From assembly GCA_030427205.1 (NCBI GenBank), contig JAUHXC010000009.1, positions 212,690-276,689 on the forward strand: a stretch of DNA of 64,000 nt. Direction: 5' to 3'. The notes under the pieces were generated by a model. It had not been told where the DNA came from, did not search any database, and saw only the letters and a list, made by a program, of their open reading frames with translations. The stretch is from a bacterium (GTDB taxonomy: Bacteria; Myxococcota_A; Bradymonadia; UBA7976; UBA1532). Within the stretch, counting starts at the first letter, position 1. Every line of letters begins with the position of its first letter. Both the position numbers and the translations under genes were made by a program. Positions 34,563 through 44,637 of the stretch are shown piece by piece.

Positions 34563-35603
34563 TCACGCCGGCCGGCGGGCCACGAAGAACAATGGCAGCG
34601 CCCCCTTGCCCTTGAGCGCCACCGGCCCGCGCGGTGTGAACGCATAGGGCGCGTCGTGGGCCACCGCTTCACGGGTGGTCTCGGTCACCGTCAGCCGCAT
34701 CGGCCACGACGATCGCTCGACGCGGGCAGCGATGTTCACCGCGTCGCCGAAGACGTCGTACAGGTAGCGCGTGCGCCCGACGATGCCGGCGATGACCGCG
34801 CCGGAGTGCACGCCGACCCGGGCCTCCCAGCGATGCTCGGCGGTGGCGTTGCGCGCTTCGAGGAACTCGATGAAGCACAGCCCGATCTCGACCATGCGCC
34901 CGGCGTGGTCGGCGCGGGCGTCGGGCATGCCGCAGACGCAGAAGTAGGCGTCGCCGATGGTCTTGATGGTCTGCCCGCCCCAGCGCTCGACGATGGCGTC
35001 GAAGCCGCTGAAGATCTCGGTCAGCTCGGCCATGAGCACCGCCGGCTGCAGCTGCCCGGCGATGCGGGTGAAGTCGATCATGTCGATGAACAGCAGCGAG
35101 ACGTCGCGGTACTCGCGGGGCGGCGAGCTGCCGCGGGTCTTGAGGTCGAGCACGACCCGGTCGGGCAGGGTATTGGCCAGCAGCCGATCGGAGAGCCGCC
35201 GCTCGTAGACCAGCTCGAGCTGCGTGCGCACCCGGGCCTTGACCACCGCCGCGTTGAACGGCTTGGTGACGAAGTCGGCCGCGCCCATCTCGAGCCCGCG
35301 GGCCTCGCTCTGGTCGGTGTGCAGCGCGGTGAGGAAGATGACCGGGATATGGGCCGTGCGGGGGTCGCTCTTGAGCCGGCGGCAGACCTCGTAGCCGTCC
35401 ATCTCGGGCATCACGACGTCGAGCAGGATGAGATCGGGCGCCGGCTCGGCGCGGGCGATCTCCAGGGCGCGGTGGCCGGTGCGCGCGGCTTTGATGCGAT
35501 AGCGCGGGCGCAGCAGCTCGACGATGACCGAGATATTGGCCGGCTGGTCGTCGACCACCAGGATGGTCGGCCGCCGGGCGGGCAGCAGGGGGTTGGCTTT
35601 CAC
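34563..35603 (-). CDS. Response regulator with class III adenylate/guanylate cyclase output
   Basis: 346 residues. The GTG start at 35603 overlaps the TGA of the hybrid kinase (GTGA). The N-terminal receiver domain has ILVVDDQ, the phosphoacceptor in [15 protein letters not shown] and the KPF switch Lys, over about residues 10-135. A linker helix precedes the cyclase domain at about 170-340, with metal-binding Asp residues in [10 protein letters not shown], the substrate Lys in KTIGDAYF and the transition-state Asn/Arg pair in GDAVNIAAR. All key residues are present, so it should make cyclic nucleotide, most likely cAMP. It is presumably phosphorylated by the adjoining hybrid kinase, coupling a phosphorelay to second-messenger output. 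Confidence 0.92.
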   Translation of the reverse strand: MKANPLLPARRPTILVVDDQPANISVIVELLRPRYRIKAARTGHRALEIARAEPAPDLILLDVVMPEMDGYEVCRRLKSDPRTAHIPVIFLTALHTDQSEARGLEMGAADFVTKPFNAAVVKARVRTQLELVYERRLSDRLLANTLPDRVVLDLKTRGSSPPREYRDVSLLFIDMIDFTRIAGQLQPAVLMAELTEIFSGFDAIVERWGGQTIKTIGDAYFCVCGMPDARADHAGRMVEIGLCFIEFLEARNATAEHRWEARVGVHSGAVIAGIVGRTRYLYDVFGDAVNIAARVERSSWPMRLTVTETTREAVAHDAPYAFTPRGPVALKGKGALPLFFVARRPA

Positions 35604-38149
35604 CGCGCGCCCGCGTCGCCGGGCCCAGGCGGCTCGGCGAGGGCGGCGATCGCGCCCTCGAAGTCCCAGTCGCGGGCCAGCGCGTGAGCCCGGGCGACCG
35701 CGCTCTGCCGCGCGCCGCGGGCGTTGACCAGCCGCTCGAGGCGCTCGATGGCCTCCACGTCGCCGGCCCGCAACAGCTCGATGGCCTCGATGATCAGCCC
35801 GCCGTACTCCGCCGTGTCGATCTGCTCGGGCACGGGGCCGGTGCGCCGCGGGATGTCCACGCTGGCCAGGCCGACGCCGATCTGATCTTCGATGGCGTCG
35901 CAGATGTGGTTGAGGGCCCGGCGCAGCCGCTGCCAGGCCTCGCGCTCTTCGGCGTCGGGGCCCGGCTCGGCCAGCTCGCCGCGCAGCCGCGCCTGCAGCC
36001 GGGTCGCCAGGGTCGAGGCCCACTGGAACGCCTCGACGGCGCCGATGGTGCCGGCGGTGCCCTTGACGTCGTGGATGAGCCGATGCGCCTGATCGATGTC
36101 GTCGGCGTCCCAGGCCTCGCGGTAGTGCGCGTCGAGCCGGCGGGCGCTGCGGGCGAAGCTGGCCAGGAGCCGGGTATAGAGGTCGACATTGCCCGCCACC
36201 CGGGTCAGCGCCCGGCGCACGTCGAGCCCGGGGATGTCGAGCGGGTCGGGTCGCGACTCGCCGCTCGCCGCGGGCGCGCGCTGCTGCCCGCCGATCCAGC
36301 GGGCGAGCGTCTCGTACAGCCGCTCGGGCTCGATGGGTTTGGTCACGTGCGCGTTCATGCCGATGGCGAGGCTCTTCTCCTGCTCGTGGGGCAGGGCGTG
36401 GGCGGTCATCGCGATGATCGGCAGATCGGCGTAGCGCGGCTGCTCGCGGATGCGCCGGGTGGCGGTGATGCCGTCCATCACCGGCATCTGGATGTCCATG
36501 AGCACCGCGTCGAAGTGTTCGTCCGCCAGCCGGGCGAGCGCCACCTGGCCGTTGGGGGCGTGTGCCGTCTCGACGCCGACCGCCGCCAGCAGCTCCTCGG
36601 CGACCTGCTGGTTGATGAGGTTGTCTTCGACCAGCAGGACCCGGCGCCCGGCGAGCGCTTCGCGGGCTTGTCCCTCGCGCCCGCTCGGGCGGGCGGCGCG
36701 CTCGGGTCGGCGCTCTTCGACGCCGAAGATCTGCATCAACGTGTCGTAGAGGATCGACGGGTTGAAGGGCTTGATGAGGAAGCCATCGAGCTGTGTGCGG
36801 CCGACCTTCTCGAGCAGCGTATCGTGGCCGAAGGCGGTGACCATCATCACCGTCGAGACCCGGTCGGGGAAGCGCGCCCGCAGGTGGCGCAGGGTCTCGA
36901 CCCCGTCCATCTCGGGCATCTTCCAGTCGACGACCACCAGATCGAAGCGCTGCGCCTCGGCTTCGATGCGGGCCAGCGCGGCCTTGCCCGAGCCGACGGT
37001 CGCGACGACGCAGCCGAAGTCTTCGAGCATGGCGGCCAGCGTCTCGCGGGCGGTCTGGCTGTCGTCGACCACCAGGATGCGCCGCCCGGCGAGGGCCTCG
37101 GCGCGCCGCAGGTCGCGGGTGCCGTGCTCGAAGGGCACGCTCACGGTGAAGGCGCTGCCCACGCCCGGCGCGCTCTCGACCGAGATGTCGCCGCCCATCA
37201 GCTCGATGAGCCGCTTGGAGATCGAGAGGCCGAGGCCGGTGCCGCCATAGCGGCGGGTCGTCGAGATATCGGCTTGGGTGAACGGCTGGAAGAGCTGCCC
37301 CACCGACTCGGCGCTCATGCCGATGCCGGTGTCGCGCACGACGATGTGCAGCACGCAGCCGCGCTCGTCCTGCTCGATGAGGCGGGTGTGCAGCTCGACC
37401 GATCCGCGCTCGGTGAACTTGAGGGCGTTGTCGACGAGGTTGACGAGCACCTGCCGCAGGCGCAGCGGATCGCCGACGAGCCGATCGGGCGTCACCGGCT
37501 CGGTGCGGATGGCGAAGCGCACGTCGGGCTTCTCGCGCAGGGCCTGCTCGGCGATGTCGCCGACCTCGGCGTAGACCGCGCGCAGCGAGAACTCGTGGCG
37601 CTCGAGCTCGAGCTTGCCCGCCTCGACCTTCGAGACGTCGAGGATGTCGTTGATGATGCCGAGCAGCGAGCGGGCCGAGCGCTCGATCTTCTGCAGGTAG
37701 TCCCGCTGGCGGGGGTCGAGCGCGGTGCGCTGGGTGAGGAAGGCGAGGCCGAGCACCGCGTTCATCGGGGTGCGGATCTCGTGGCTCATATTGGCCAGAA
37801 AGGCGCTCTTGGCGGCGTTGGCCGCCTCGGCCTCTTCTTTGACGGTCTGCATCTCGTGCAGCGCCACCTGCAAGACGACCTGCTTGGCCCGGACCCGATC
37901 GAGCTGCGCGCCGCCGAACGACGCGAAGAGGCCGAGGAAGAACGGCGCGCTGTCGATGATCCACAGCAGCGGCGAGTCGGCCTGGGCCTGCAGCAGATGG
38001 GCCGGCAGCACGTCGCCGAAGCGCAGCGCGGCCTCGATGAAGGTGGCGCAGATGGGGAAGAGGAACCCGAAGAGCGCGCCATAGAGCGCGAAGTTGGCGA
38101 CCTCGCGTTCGAAAGGCCGCCAGATGGAGTGCTCGGGTCCGTCGGACAA
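35600..38149 (-). CDS. Hybrid sensor histidine kinase (HK - REC - REC - HPt)
   Basis: 849 residues from TTG 38149, with a G-rich stretch just upstream. Two hydrophobic segments lie at about 19-40 and 60-80 near the N-terminus, with no recognisable sensory domain. The dimerisation/phosphoacceptor domain has the H-box [10 protein letters not shown] (His about 127). An ATPase domain carries N and G boxes ([23 protein letters not shown]). Two receiver domains follow ([12 protein letters not shown] and [13 protein letters not shown]), then an HPt domain with [12 protein letters not shown]. This is a complete internal phosphorelay of the BarA/LuxQ type. Its natural partner is the REC-cyclase whose start overlaps its stop. 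Confidence 0.93.
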   Translation of the reverse strand: MSDGPEHSIWRPFEREVANFALYGALFGFLFPICATFIEAALRFGDVLPAHLLQAQADSPLLWIIDSAPFFLGLFASFGGAQLDRVRAKQVVLQVALHEMQTVKEEAEAANAAKSAFLANMSHEIRTPMNAVLGLAFLTQRTALDPRQRDYLQKIERSARSLLGIINDILDVSKVEAGKLELERHEFSLRAVYAEVGDIAEQALREKPDVRFAIRTEPVTPDRLVGDPLRLRQVLVNLVDNALKFTERGSVELHTRLIEQDERGCVLHIVVRDTGIGMSAESVGQLFQPFTQADISTTRRYGGTGLGLSISKRLIELMGGDISVESAPGVGSAFTVSVPFEHGTRDLRRAEALAGRRILVVDDSQTARETLAAMLEDFGCVVATVGSGKAALARIEAEAQRFDLVVVDWKMPEMDGVETLRHLRARFPDRVSTVMMVTAFGHDTLLEKVGRTQLDGFLIKPFNPSILYDTLMQIFGVEERRPERAARPSGREGQAREALAGRRVLLVEDNLINQQVAEELLAAVGVETAHAPNGQVALARLADEHFDAVLMDIQMPVMDGITATRRIREQPRYADLPIIAMTAHALPHEQEKSLAIGMNAHVTKPIEPERLYETLARWIGGQQRAPAASGESRPDPLDIPGLDVRRALTRVAGNVDLYTRLLASFARSARRLDAHYREAWDADDIDQAHRLIHDVKGTAGTIGAVEAFQWASTLATRLQARLRGELAEPGPDAEEREAWQRLRRALNHICDAIEDQIGVGLASVDIPRRTGPVPEQIDTAEYGGLIIEAIELLRAGDVEAIERLERLVNARGARQSAVARAHALARDWDFEGAIAALAEPPGPGDAGAR

Positions 38150-38306
38150 CCGCTTCCCCCCGGTCAGGTCGATGACAGGTCATTTGACCGCATGCGGACA
38201 GGGTCTACAAGCGATCGTACGGATCAATCCGGTGTCCGACGGTATCGGTGGCCCCGTCGCCCGGCCGAGAGGGACGGCCCGGTCACGCATCGCGGCCCCG
38301 GCGCGG

Positions 38307-39359
38307 TCAGCGGCGCATGCCCAGCAGGGCGTCGAGCAGGGCGTCGGCCTCGAAGCGCGGCAGGTCTTTATTCCATTCGAGGTGCAGGAACCGCCCGGTG
38401 CCTTGGGATGCCCCGCGATCGCAGGGATCGCTGGAGCCGTTGACGTGGCGCCCTTGCACGTTGGTCGTGCCGCAGTGCCGGGCCTCGACCGGTACGCCGG
38501 CGCCCGGGTTGCAACTGGTGATCGGGTAGCCCGGCAGCGCCCGCTGCGCCGCCTCGGCCGCGCGGGCCACGGGGGCGTCGCGATCGACGGCGCCGCGGGT
38601 GCCGTCGGACAGCGAGATGCCCTCTTCGCGCATGTTGTGCAGGCTGATGACCAGGGCCCGCGGGCTGAGATCGACGAGCGCCGCGTGCACGGCGTGAAAC
38701 GCGCTGTCGGCGGTGTGAGCCGGGTCGGAGATGCGCCAGCCTTCGTCGCCGCAGACCGCGCTGCGGCCGTCGCATTGCGACTTGCGCGGGGAGGCGCAGC
38801 GGTGGCTGCCGGCGACGAGCAGGGCCACGGCGCCGTGGCTGGCGAAGGCGGTGCGCGCCCGGGCGAGGGTATCGGCCTCGTGAATGGGGTGGGGGACCTC
38901 GAGGATGACGTCGACCGAGGCGCCGCTGCGCCAGGCGATGGCCGGGCCGTCGACGTCGATCGGTTCGAAGAGCCGCACGCCGCCGGCCGCGGCGCACAGG
39001 GTATAGCCGGCGGCGTCGACGGCGGCGAGCGCGTCACGGTTCTCGCCGCGGACCGCGTGGGCCACGGCGGTGACCAGCGCGGCGCGGGCCGATGGGCTCA
39101 GCATGCGCGGTGTCTGCCGGTCGGGCGCCCAGAGCGCCGAGCGGGTGAACGCGGCTTCGACGGGCGCCGTACAGCGCGGCAGATCGGCGTCGCTGACGGG
39201 CCCGAGCGGCGCGCGGGCACGGGCGGGCACCGGATCGGGCACGCCGCCCGACGGGACGCCGCCGCAGCCGAGCGTGAGCAGCGTGAGCAGCAGCGCGGGC
39301 CCGGCGCATGCTCCCGGGCGGCGCGGGTCGAGGCGAACGACGCGGTCTGAGGCAGTCAT
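38307..39359 (-). CDS. Lipoprotein, paralogue of the upstream gene; possible metal-dependent amidohydrolase fold
   Basis: 350 residues from ATG 39359. The lipobox is LLTLGC (Cys32). The core contains VILEVPHPIHEADT, LLVAGSHRCAS, ISDPAHTADSAFHAVH, VISLHNM and CGTTNVQGRHVNG. These are conserved with the tandem paralogue at 39400-40461 and rich in His and Glu, as expected of metal ligands. The pattern faintly resembles N-formylglutamate amidohydrolase or poly-gamma-glutamate hydrolase families, but I do not recognise a defined family. It lies 40 bases after the paralogue and is likely co-transcribed with it. It acts outside the cytoplasm if the lipobox is used. Confidence 0.75.
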   Translation of the reverse strand: MTASDRVVRLDPRRPGACAGPALLLTLLTLGCGGVPSGGVPDPVPARARAPLGPVSDADLPRCTAPVEAAFTRSALWAPDRQTPRMLSPSARAALVTAVAHAVRGENRDALAAVDAAGYTLCAAAGGVRLFEPIDVDGPAIAWRSGASVDVILEVPHPIHEADTLARARTAFASHGAVALLVAGSHRCASPRKSQCDGRSAVCGDEGWRISDPAHTADSAFHAVHAALVDLSPRALVISLHNMREEGISLSDGTRGAVDRDAPVARAAEAAQRALPGYPITSCNPGAGVPVEARHCGTTNVQGRHVNGSSDPCDRGASQGTGRFLHLEWNKDLPRFEADALLDALLGMRR

Positions 39360-39399
39360 GGGATCTCGCGGTCCGGGGCGCTCGAGCGCCGGAGCCGCA

Positions 39400-40461
39400 C
39401 TATAGCCGACCGAGCGCAGGCGCGGGCCCTGCGGGCGAGCCGGGGGCGGGCAGGTCGAGCATCAGGTCGAGCAGCGCGTCCGCGTCGTCGAGCGGCATGT
39501 CGGTGTTCCACTCCAGATGCAGGAACCGGCCGCTGCCGCGGCGCACGGGCTCGTCGCACGGATCGTCGGAGCCGTTGAGGTGGCGCCCCTGCACGTTGGT
39601 CGTGCCGCACAGCCGCTCTTCGACCGGCACCCCGGCGCCCGGGTTGCACGTGGTGATGGTGTACTGGGGCAGGTCACGGGCGATCGACCGGGCGGCGAGG
39701 GCGACCGGCGAGTCGGCGCTGACCGGTCCGCGGGTGCCGTCGGACAGCGAGACCCCCGCGCCGCGCATGTTGTGCAGGCTGATGACCAGGGTCTCGGGGC
39801 GACGGGTGACGAGCACCTCGTGCACCTCGTGGAAGGCGCTGTCGGCGGTGTGCGCCGGGTCGGAGACCCGAAAGAGCCCGCCGCCGCAGACGCCGGTGCG
39901 ACCGTCGCACTGCGAGGGGCGCGGCGAGGCGCAGCGGTGGCTGCCGGCGACGAGCAGCGCGCTGACCTCACGCCGGGCGAAGGCCGCCCGCCCGCGGGTC
40001 AGCGTATCGGGCTCGTGGATCGGGTGGGGCACCTCGAGGATGACGTCGATCGCGGCGTCGGTGCGCCAGGCGAGCACCGGGCCGTCGGCGTGCTGCGGCT
40101 CGAGCAGGCGCACGTCGCCGGCGGCGCACAGGGTGTAGTCCGCGGCGTCCGCGGCGATCAGCGCCATGCCGTAGCGCCCCTCGACGCCGGCCCGCACGGC
40201 GACGATCAGTGCGTCACGGGCCGTCGGCGTGAGCAGGTCGGGCGGCTGGCGGCGGTCGAAGGGCCACAGCGACGAGCGGGTGAAGGCCGCGGTCACCGCT
40301 TCGGTGCACGGCGGCAGCACCGCGCGGGCGGTGAGCGCTTGATGCATCGGGGGGCCGATCGGCGCGTCGCCCATGGGATGGTCGGCGCCGCAGCCGAATG
40401 CGGCGACGACCGAGCCGGCGATGACGATGGGCAGGAGCGGGTGGACACAGGTCGCGAACAT
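39400..40461 (-). CDS. Lipoprotein, first of two tandem paralogues
   Basis: 353 residues. ATG 40461 is chosen because GAGG precedes it and it opens a lipoprotein signal (IVIAGSVVAAFGC). It is collinear with the downstream paralogue over the whole mature region and shares VILEVPHPIHE, AGSHRCASPR, SDPAHTADSAFH, LVISLHNMR, CNPGAGVPVE and RFLHLEWN. Conserved His and Glu suggest a metal site; hydrolase activity is only a guess. Shared Cys residues (for example in SHRCAS, SQCDG and TTCNPG) suggest disulfides, in keeping with an external location. Confidence 0.75.
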   Translation of the reverse strand: MFATCVHPLLPIVIAGSVVAAFGCGADHPMGDAPIGPPMHQALTARAVLPPCTEAVTAAFTRSSLWPFDRRQPPDLLTPTARDALIVAVRAGVEGRYGMALIAADAADYTLCAAGDVRLLEPQHADGPVLAWRTDAAIDVILEVPHPIHEPDTLTRGRAAFARREVSALLVAGSHRCASPRPSQCDGRTGVCGGGLFRVSDPAHTADSAFHEVHEVLVTRRPETLVISLHNMRGAGVSLSDGTRGPVSADSPVALAARSIARDLPQYTITTCNPGAGVPVEERLCGTTNVQGRHLNGSDDPCDEPVRRGSGRFLHLEWNTDMPLDDADALLDLMLDLPAPGSPAGPAPALGRL

Positions 40462-40614
40462 GGTCGCCTCGACCCGAAGACGCTGAATGCTGGCGGTGAG
40501 ATTACCCGTGGCCCGCGAGGGTTTCACCGGAGAAACGCACCCGGATGGGGCGGCGGTGCACTTTTACGTGCACTGCGCGCTCACGGCTCGCTCACGGCCG
40601 GTTCACGGGCCGGT

Positions 40615-42648
40615 TCACTTGCGGGGCATCATCGCCTCGGCCTTGCGCACGAGCTGCACGAAGCCGCCGCGGTAGCCCTCCGAGTCGTTGCCCTCGGCGC
40701 CGCGGGCCAGCTCGATGACGTCCTTCAGCTCGACGTCTTTGGTGTACTTCGAGCCGCGCAGGACCTGGGCGAAGGTGGCCACCGCCGCCGAGAAGCGGAA
40801 GTCGGCGCTGGCCTTGGCGAGCGGCACGCCGCCGTCGGGCAGGGGGTGGGCGACCTCGGTGGCGGTGTCGCCGTCGGGCTGCTTGTAGCGCAGGCGCACG
40901 GTGAGCATGTCGGGCGAGGCCTTGGCCGCGTCGCTGATCTCGCGCTTCTGATAGCTCGACGCGGGGGCGTCGCCGGCGCCGGGCAGCGGCTCGTCGCTGT
41001 CGGCGGGGATGATCTCGTAGAGCACGGTGACGCTGTGGCCCGCGCCGAGCTCGCCGGCGTCTTTGGTGTCGTCGCGGAAGTCGCGATCGGCCATCGCCCG
41101 GTTCTCGTAGCCGATGAGGCGGTAGCCCTTGACCTTGGCCGGGTTGAAATCGACCTGGATCTTGACGTCCTTGGCGATGGTCAACAGCGTGCCGCCCATC
41201 TCGGTGACCAGCACCTTCTTCGCCTCGAGCACGCTGTCGATATAGGCCGCGTTGCCGTTGCCCTTGTTCGACAGCATCTCCATCTTGTTGTCTTTGTAGT
41301 TGCCGCTGCCGAAGCCGAGGATCGTCAGGAAGATGCCCGACTTGCGCTTCTCCTCGATGAGCTTCACCAGGTCGCCTTCGGAGCTGGTGCCCACGTTGAA
41401 GTCACCATCGGTGGCCAGGATGATCCGGTTGTTGCCGCCGTCCTGGAAGTTCTCCCGGGCGACCTTGTAGGCCAGCTGGATGCCCGCGGCGCCCGCCGTC
41501 GAGCCGCCCGCCCGCAGGCGGTCGAGCGCGTCGAGGATCTTCTCCCGCTGCTTGCCGGGGGTCGAGGGCAGCACGAGGCCCGCGGCGCCGGCGTAGACCA
41601 CGATGGCGACCCGGTCTTGGGGCCGCAGGTTGTCGACCAGCATGCGGAACGCCTGCTTGAGCAAGGGCAGCTTGTTGGCCCGGTTCATCGAGCCCGAGAC
41701 GTCGAGCAGGAAGACGAGGTTCTGCGGCGGCAGCGCGGCGGTATCGACCTTCTTGCCCTGCACCCCGATGTGCACCAGCTTGCGCTCGCTGTTCCACGGG
41801 GCGGTCGAGACCTCGGTGTAGATGCCGAAGGGGTGCTCGCCCTCGGGGTCGGCGTAGTCGTAGGTGAAGTAGTTGACGAACTCTTCGATGCGCACCGCGT
41901 CCTGCGGCGGCAGGCGGTTCTGCTGCTCGATGAAGCGGCGGGCGTTGGCGTAGCTGGCGGTGTCGACGTCGATGCTGAAGGTCGACAGCGGGGTGTGCAG
42001 GGCTGACTTGAAGTCGGCCTCCTTGGTGGCCGAGTACTCCTCGGTGTTCATCTCGGGCGGCGGCGGCGCGTCGACGGCGATTCGCGGCGGCGGCCCGCGG
42101 CGGGGCGCGGCGGGCTTGGCCATGCGCAGCTTGCGCTTGGGGCGTCGGGCCATGCCCTTGCCCGACGCGGTGCGGGTGCGGACGCGCGGCGCCGGCGCCG
42201 CGTCGTCGGCCAGGGCCATCTTCGGCTCGGGCTCTGCGGCCGGGGCGGCCATGCGCTCGGCCTCGGCGTACTTACGCTCGGCTTTGGCGGCGTTGCGCGC
42301 GGCCTCCTCCTGCGCCTCGGCGGGCTTCTGCGCCGCGAGATCACAGGTGAGCTGGGTGGTCTGGCCGTCGGTGATGCTGACTTTGCGCTGCTTGGCGGTG
42401 AAGCCCTTGGCTTCGCAGCGCACGACGTAGTCGCCGGCGGTCAGCCCTTCGATGCGGGCGGTGCCGTCGGCGGCGGTCTGGGCGAAGCGCGCGGTGCCGC
42501 GGACCTTGATCACGGCGCCGGGCAGGGCCTTGCCGGCGCCCTTCACCGTGACCGACAGCGTGCCGCCGGCGGCGTAGGCCAGGGCGACGAGGCCGAGTGA
42601 GATGAGCAGGGCCGCCGCGATCGACAGCGCGCGTTGAGGGTTTCGCAT
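40615..42648 (-). CDS. YfbK-type von Willebrand factor A protein
   Basis: 677 residues from ATG 42648, with GGAGG six bases upstream. A signal peptide (about 1-26, ending LAYA) is followed by a carboxypeptidase regulatory-like beta domain (about 28-110), an Ala/Glu/Lys-rich coiled linker, and the von_Willebrand_N-type region (STFSIDVDTASYANARRFI). The vWA domain follows with an intact MIDAS (LLDVSGSMN, about 312-320), and then a DUF3520-like C-terminus (GYENRAMADRDFRDDTKDAG). This is the YfbK family layout. A shorter paralogue lies at 51849-53348. The role is unknown; these proteins are often found beside ECF sigma factors. Confidence 0.9.
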   Translation of the reverse strand: MRNPQRALSIAAALLISLGLVALAYAAGGTLSVTVKGAGKALPGAVIKVRGTARFAQTAADGTARIEGLTAGDYVVRCEAKGFTAKQRKVSITDGQTTQLTCDLAAQKPAEAQEEAARNAAKAERKYAEAERMAAPAAEPEPKMALADDAAPAPRVRTRTASGKGMARRPKRKLRMAKPAAPRRGPPPRIAVDAPPPPEMNTEEYSATKEADFKSALHTPLSTFSIDVDTASYANARRFIEQQNRLPPQDAVRIEEFVNYFTYDYADPEGEHPFGIYTEVSTAPWNSERKLVHIGVQGKKVDTAALPPQNLVFLLDVSGSMNRANKLPLLKQAFRMLVDNLRPQDRVAIVVYAGAAGLVLPSTPGKQREKILDALDRLRAGGSTAGAAGIQLAYKVARENFQDGGNNRIILATDGDFNVGTSSEGDLVKLIEEKRKSGIFLTILGFGSGNYKDNKMEMLSNKGNGNAAYIDSVLEAKKVLVTEMGGTLLTIAKDVKIQVDFNPAKVKGYRLIGYENRAMADRDFRDDTKDAGELGAGHSVTVLYEIIPADSDEPLPGAGDAPASSYQKREISDAAKASPDMLTVRLRYKQPDGDTATEVAHPLPDGGVPLAKASADFRFSAAVATFAQVLRGSKYTKDVELKDVIELARGAEGNDSEGYRGGFVQLVRKAEAMMPRK

Positions 42649-42828
42649 GTGGTCCTCCCGAGGTGTTGCTGCAGAAGTCTACGTCATTCGGACCCCGCCC
42701 TGTACGGGGCTGTCCGGCAGATGATCTGATCGCGGCCGCGCAGGCCCCCGCCGGGCGACCCGAGCGAGGCCCTTGAGCCCGGGCGCGCGGCGGGGCACGC
42801 TCGGGGCGACGATTCGCCGGAGGCCCGA

Positions 42829-44601
42829 ATGAGCAACCCTCTCATCGATGATCGCTTCGTGGACTTCCTGCTCGACGCGGTGCACCCGCTCGACGCGGTG
42901 CTCGAGCTCGCCGCCTACCGCGAGCACGATCGCGAGATGTGCGCGATGTACCTCGACTCGCTGCGCCGCTTCGCCCGCGAGGCGCTGTATCCCAGCTACG
43001 CGCCGATGGACGTCGAGCAGCCCACGTTCGAAGGCGGCCGGGTGAAGATGCACCCGCGGGCGGTGAAGCTCTGGCCGCGGCTGGTCGAGCTGGGCGTGCT
43101 CACCGCGGCGCGCAGCGAGGCGGTGGGCGGCTTCGAGTTGCCGCGGGTGGTCTCGCTGGTGGGCAACCTGTATCTGATGGCGGCCAATGGCTCGATGATG
43201 GGCCTGGTGGGGCTCACCTCGTCGGCGGCGCATCTCATCGAAGCGTTCGGCGGGCCCGAGGTGCAGGGGCTCTTCCTCGATCGCATGTATCGCGGCGAGT
43301 GGACCGGCACGATGGCGCTCACCGAGCCGCAGGCGGGCAGCAGCCTGGGTGATCTGACCACCTCGGCCACCCCGCTGGGTGATGGGACCCATGCCATCCG
43401 CGGCAGCAAGATCTTCATCTCGGGCGGCGATCATCAGATCACCGGGAACGTGGTGCACCTGACCCTGGCCCGCATCGACGGCGCGCCGGCGGGGACCCGC
43501 GGCATCTCGCTGTTCGCCGTACCCGCGAGGCGCCCGGTCGACGGCGGGCTCGAAGACAACGACGTCACCGTGACCCAGCTGCTGCACAAGGTGGGCTGGC
43601 GCGGGCTGCCCAGCCTGGGCATCGCCTTCGGCGAGCGCGGCGACTGCCGCGGATGGCTCGTCGGTGAGCCGGGGCAGGGGCTCCGGGCGATGTTCCAGAT
43701 GATGAACGAGGCCCGCATCGGGGTCGGCGCCCAGGCCACCGCGACCGCCTCGGCGGCGTATCACGAGGCGGTGCACTACGCCCGCGAGCGCACTCAGGGC
43801 CGGCCGCTGGCCGAGCGTGGTCCGACGCGGGCCCCGGTGGCGATCATCGAGCACCCCGACGTGCGGCGCATGCTCTTGCGGCAGCGGGCGATCGTCGAGG
43901 GCGCGATGGCATTGACCCTCTACGCGGCCCGCTGCGCCGACTTCGGCCGCCACGACGCGCCCGAGCGTCGCGCGTCGCACGGGCTGCTGCTCGATGTGCT
44001 GACCCCGATCGTGAAGACATTCCCCGCCGAGTACGGCTACGAGAGCTGCGCGCTGTCGCTGCAGATCCACGGGGGTTATGGCTATACGACGGAGTATCCG
44101 CCCGAGGCGTGGCTGCGGGATCAGAAGCTCAATACCATCCACGAAGGCACCACCGGCATTCAGGGGCTCGATCTGCTGGGCCGCAAGGTGACGCAGAAGG
44201 GCGGCGGCGGGCTCAAAGCGCTGCTGGCGGTCGTCGGCGCCGAGATCGCGGCTGCGCGCGAGGCGGGCGTCGACGAGCGCTTGTGTGATGCCTTGCAGAG
44301 CGCCGGTGAACGCATCGCCGCGGTGACGATGATACTCGGTGCCCGCGGCATGCAGGGTGATGTGCATGGCATGCTGGGACACAGTCATGACTACCTGACG
44401 GCGATGTCATTGTATGTCATCGGATGGCAATGGCTGGCGATCGCGCGGGCCGCGGCCGGGCGCAGCGACCTCTTCGCCCGCGGGCGGCGGGCCGCGGCGC
44501 AGTATTGGTTCGCCGTCGAGGTGCCGCGCGTCGGGCCGCTGCTCGATCTGTGCGAGGCCGGAGAAGACAGCTACCTGACCCTCGAACCCGACGCGTTCTG
44601 A
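42829..44601 (+). CDS. Acyl-CoA dehydrogenase, long (DmdC/FadE-like) form
   Basis: 590 residues from ATG 42829 after GGAGG. The acyl-CoA dehydrogenase fold is clear: MALTEPQAGSSLGDL (flavin/substrate loop), KIFISGGDH, and the C-terminal YGYTTEYPPEAWLRDQKLN-TIHEGTTGIQGLDLLGRK. The last contains the Glu of IHEGT in the usual catalytic position. The length and extra C-terminal domain match the subfamily including 3-methylmercaptopropionyl-CoA dehydrogenase (DmdC) rather than classical 380-residue enzymes. It catalyses FAD-dependent alpha,beta-desaturation of an acyl-CoA; the substrate cannot be told from sequence. It appears to be a single-gene unit. Confidence 0.93.
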   Translation: MSNPLIDDRFVDFLLDAVHPLDAVLELAAYREHDREMCAMYLDSLRRFAREALYPSYAPMDVEQPTFEGGRVKMHPRAVKLWPRLVELGVLTAARSEAVGGFELPRVVSLVGNLYLMAANGSMMGLVGLTSSAAHLIEAFGGPEVQGLFLDRMYRGEWTGTMALTEPQAGSSLGDLTTSATPLGDGTHAIRGSKIFISGGDHQITGNVVHLTLARIDGAPAGTRGISLFAVPARRPVDGGLEDNDVTVTQLLHKVGWRGLPSLGIAFGERGDCRGWLVGEPGQGLRAMFQMMNEARIGVGAQATATASAAYHEAVHYARERTQGRPLAERGPTRAPVAIIEHPDVRRMLLRQRAIVEGAMALTLYAARCADFGRHDAPERRASHGLLLDVLTPIVKTFPAEYGYESCALSLQIHGGYGYTTEYPPEAWLRDQKLNTIHEGTTGIQGLDLLGRKVTQKGGGGLKALLAVVGAEIAAAREAGVDERLCDALQSAGERIAAVTMILGARGMQGDVHGMLGHSHDYLTAMSLYVIGWQWLAIARAAAGRSDLFARGRRAAAQYWFAVEVPRVGPLLDLCEAGEDSYLTLEPDAF

Positions 44602-44625
44602 GTCATCGACGGGGCTGATGACTCA
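44599..44625. terminator. Perfect inverted repeat between convergent genes
   Basis: TGAGTCATC - 9-base loop - GATGACTCA is a perfect 9-bp stem that starts at the stop codon of the acyl-CoA dehydrogenase gene. It lies before the stop of the convergent CHAT gene. There is no T-run. It could act as a bidirectional transcription-end structure. Confidence 0.5.
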
Positions 44626-44637
44626 GGCCGATGACGG

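Noticed and set aside
34563..38183. The hybrid kinase and cyclase read as one 1206-residue protein
   Set aside because: The long frame that contains the cyclase is antisense-like Arg/Ala-rich sequence upstream of 35603, whereas the kinase motifs lie in another frame. The two are separate overlapping genes.
35684..38443. Plus-strand open frame of over 900 codons opposite the hybrid histidine kinase
   Set aside because: All conserved kinase, receiver and HPt motifs are on the minus strand; the plus frame is antisense noise.
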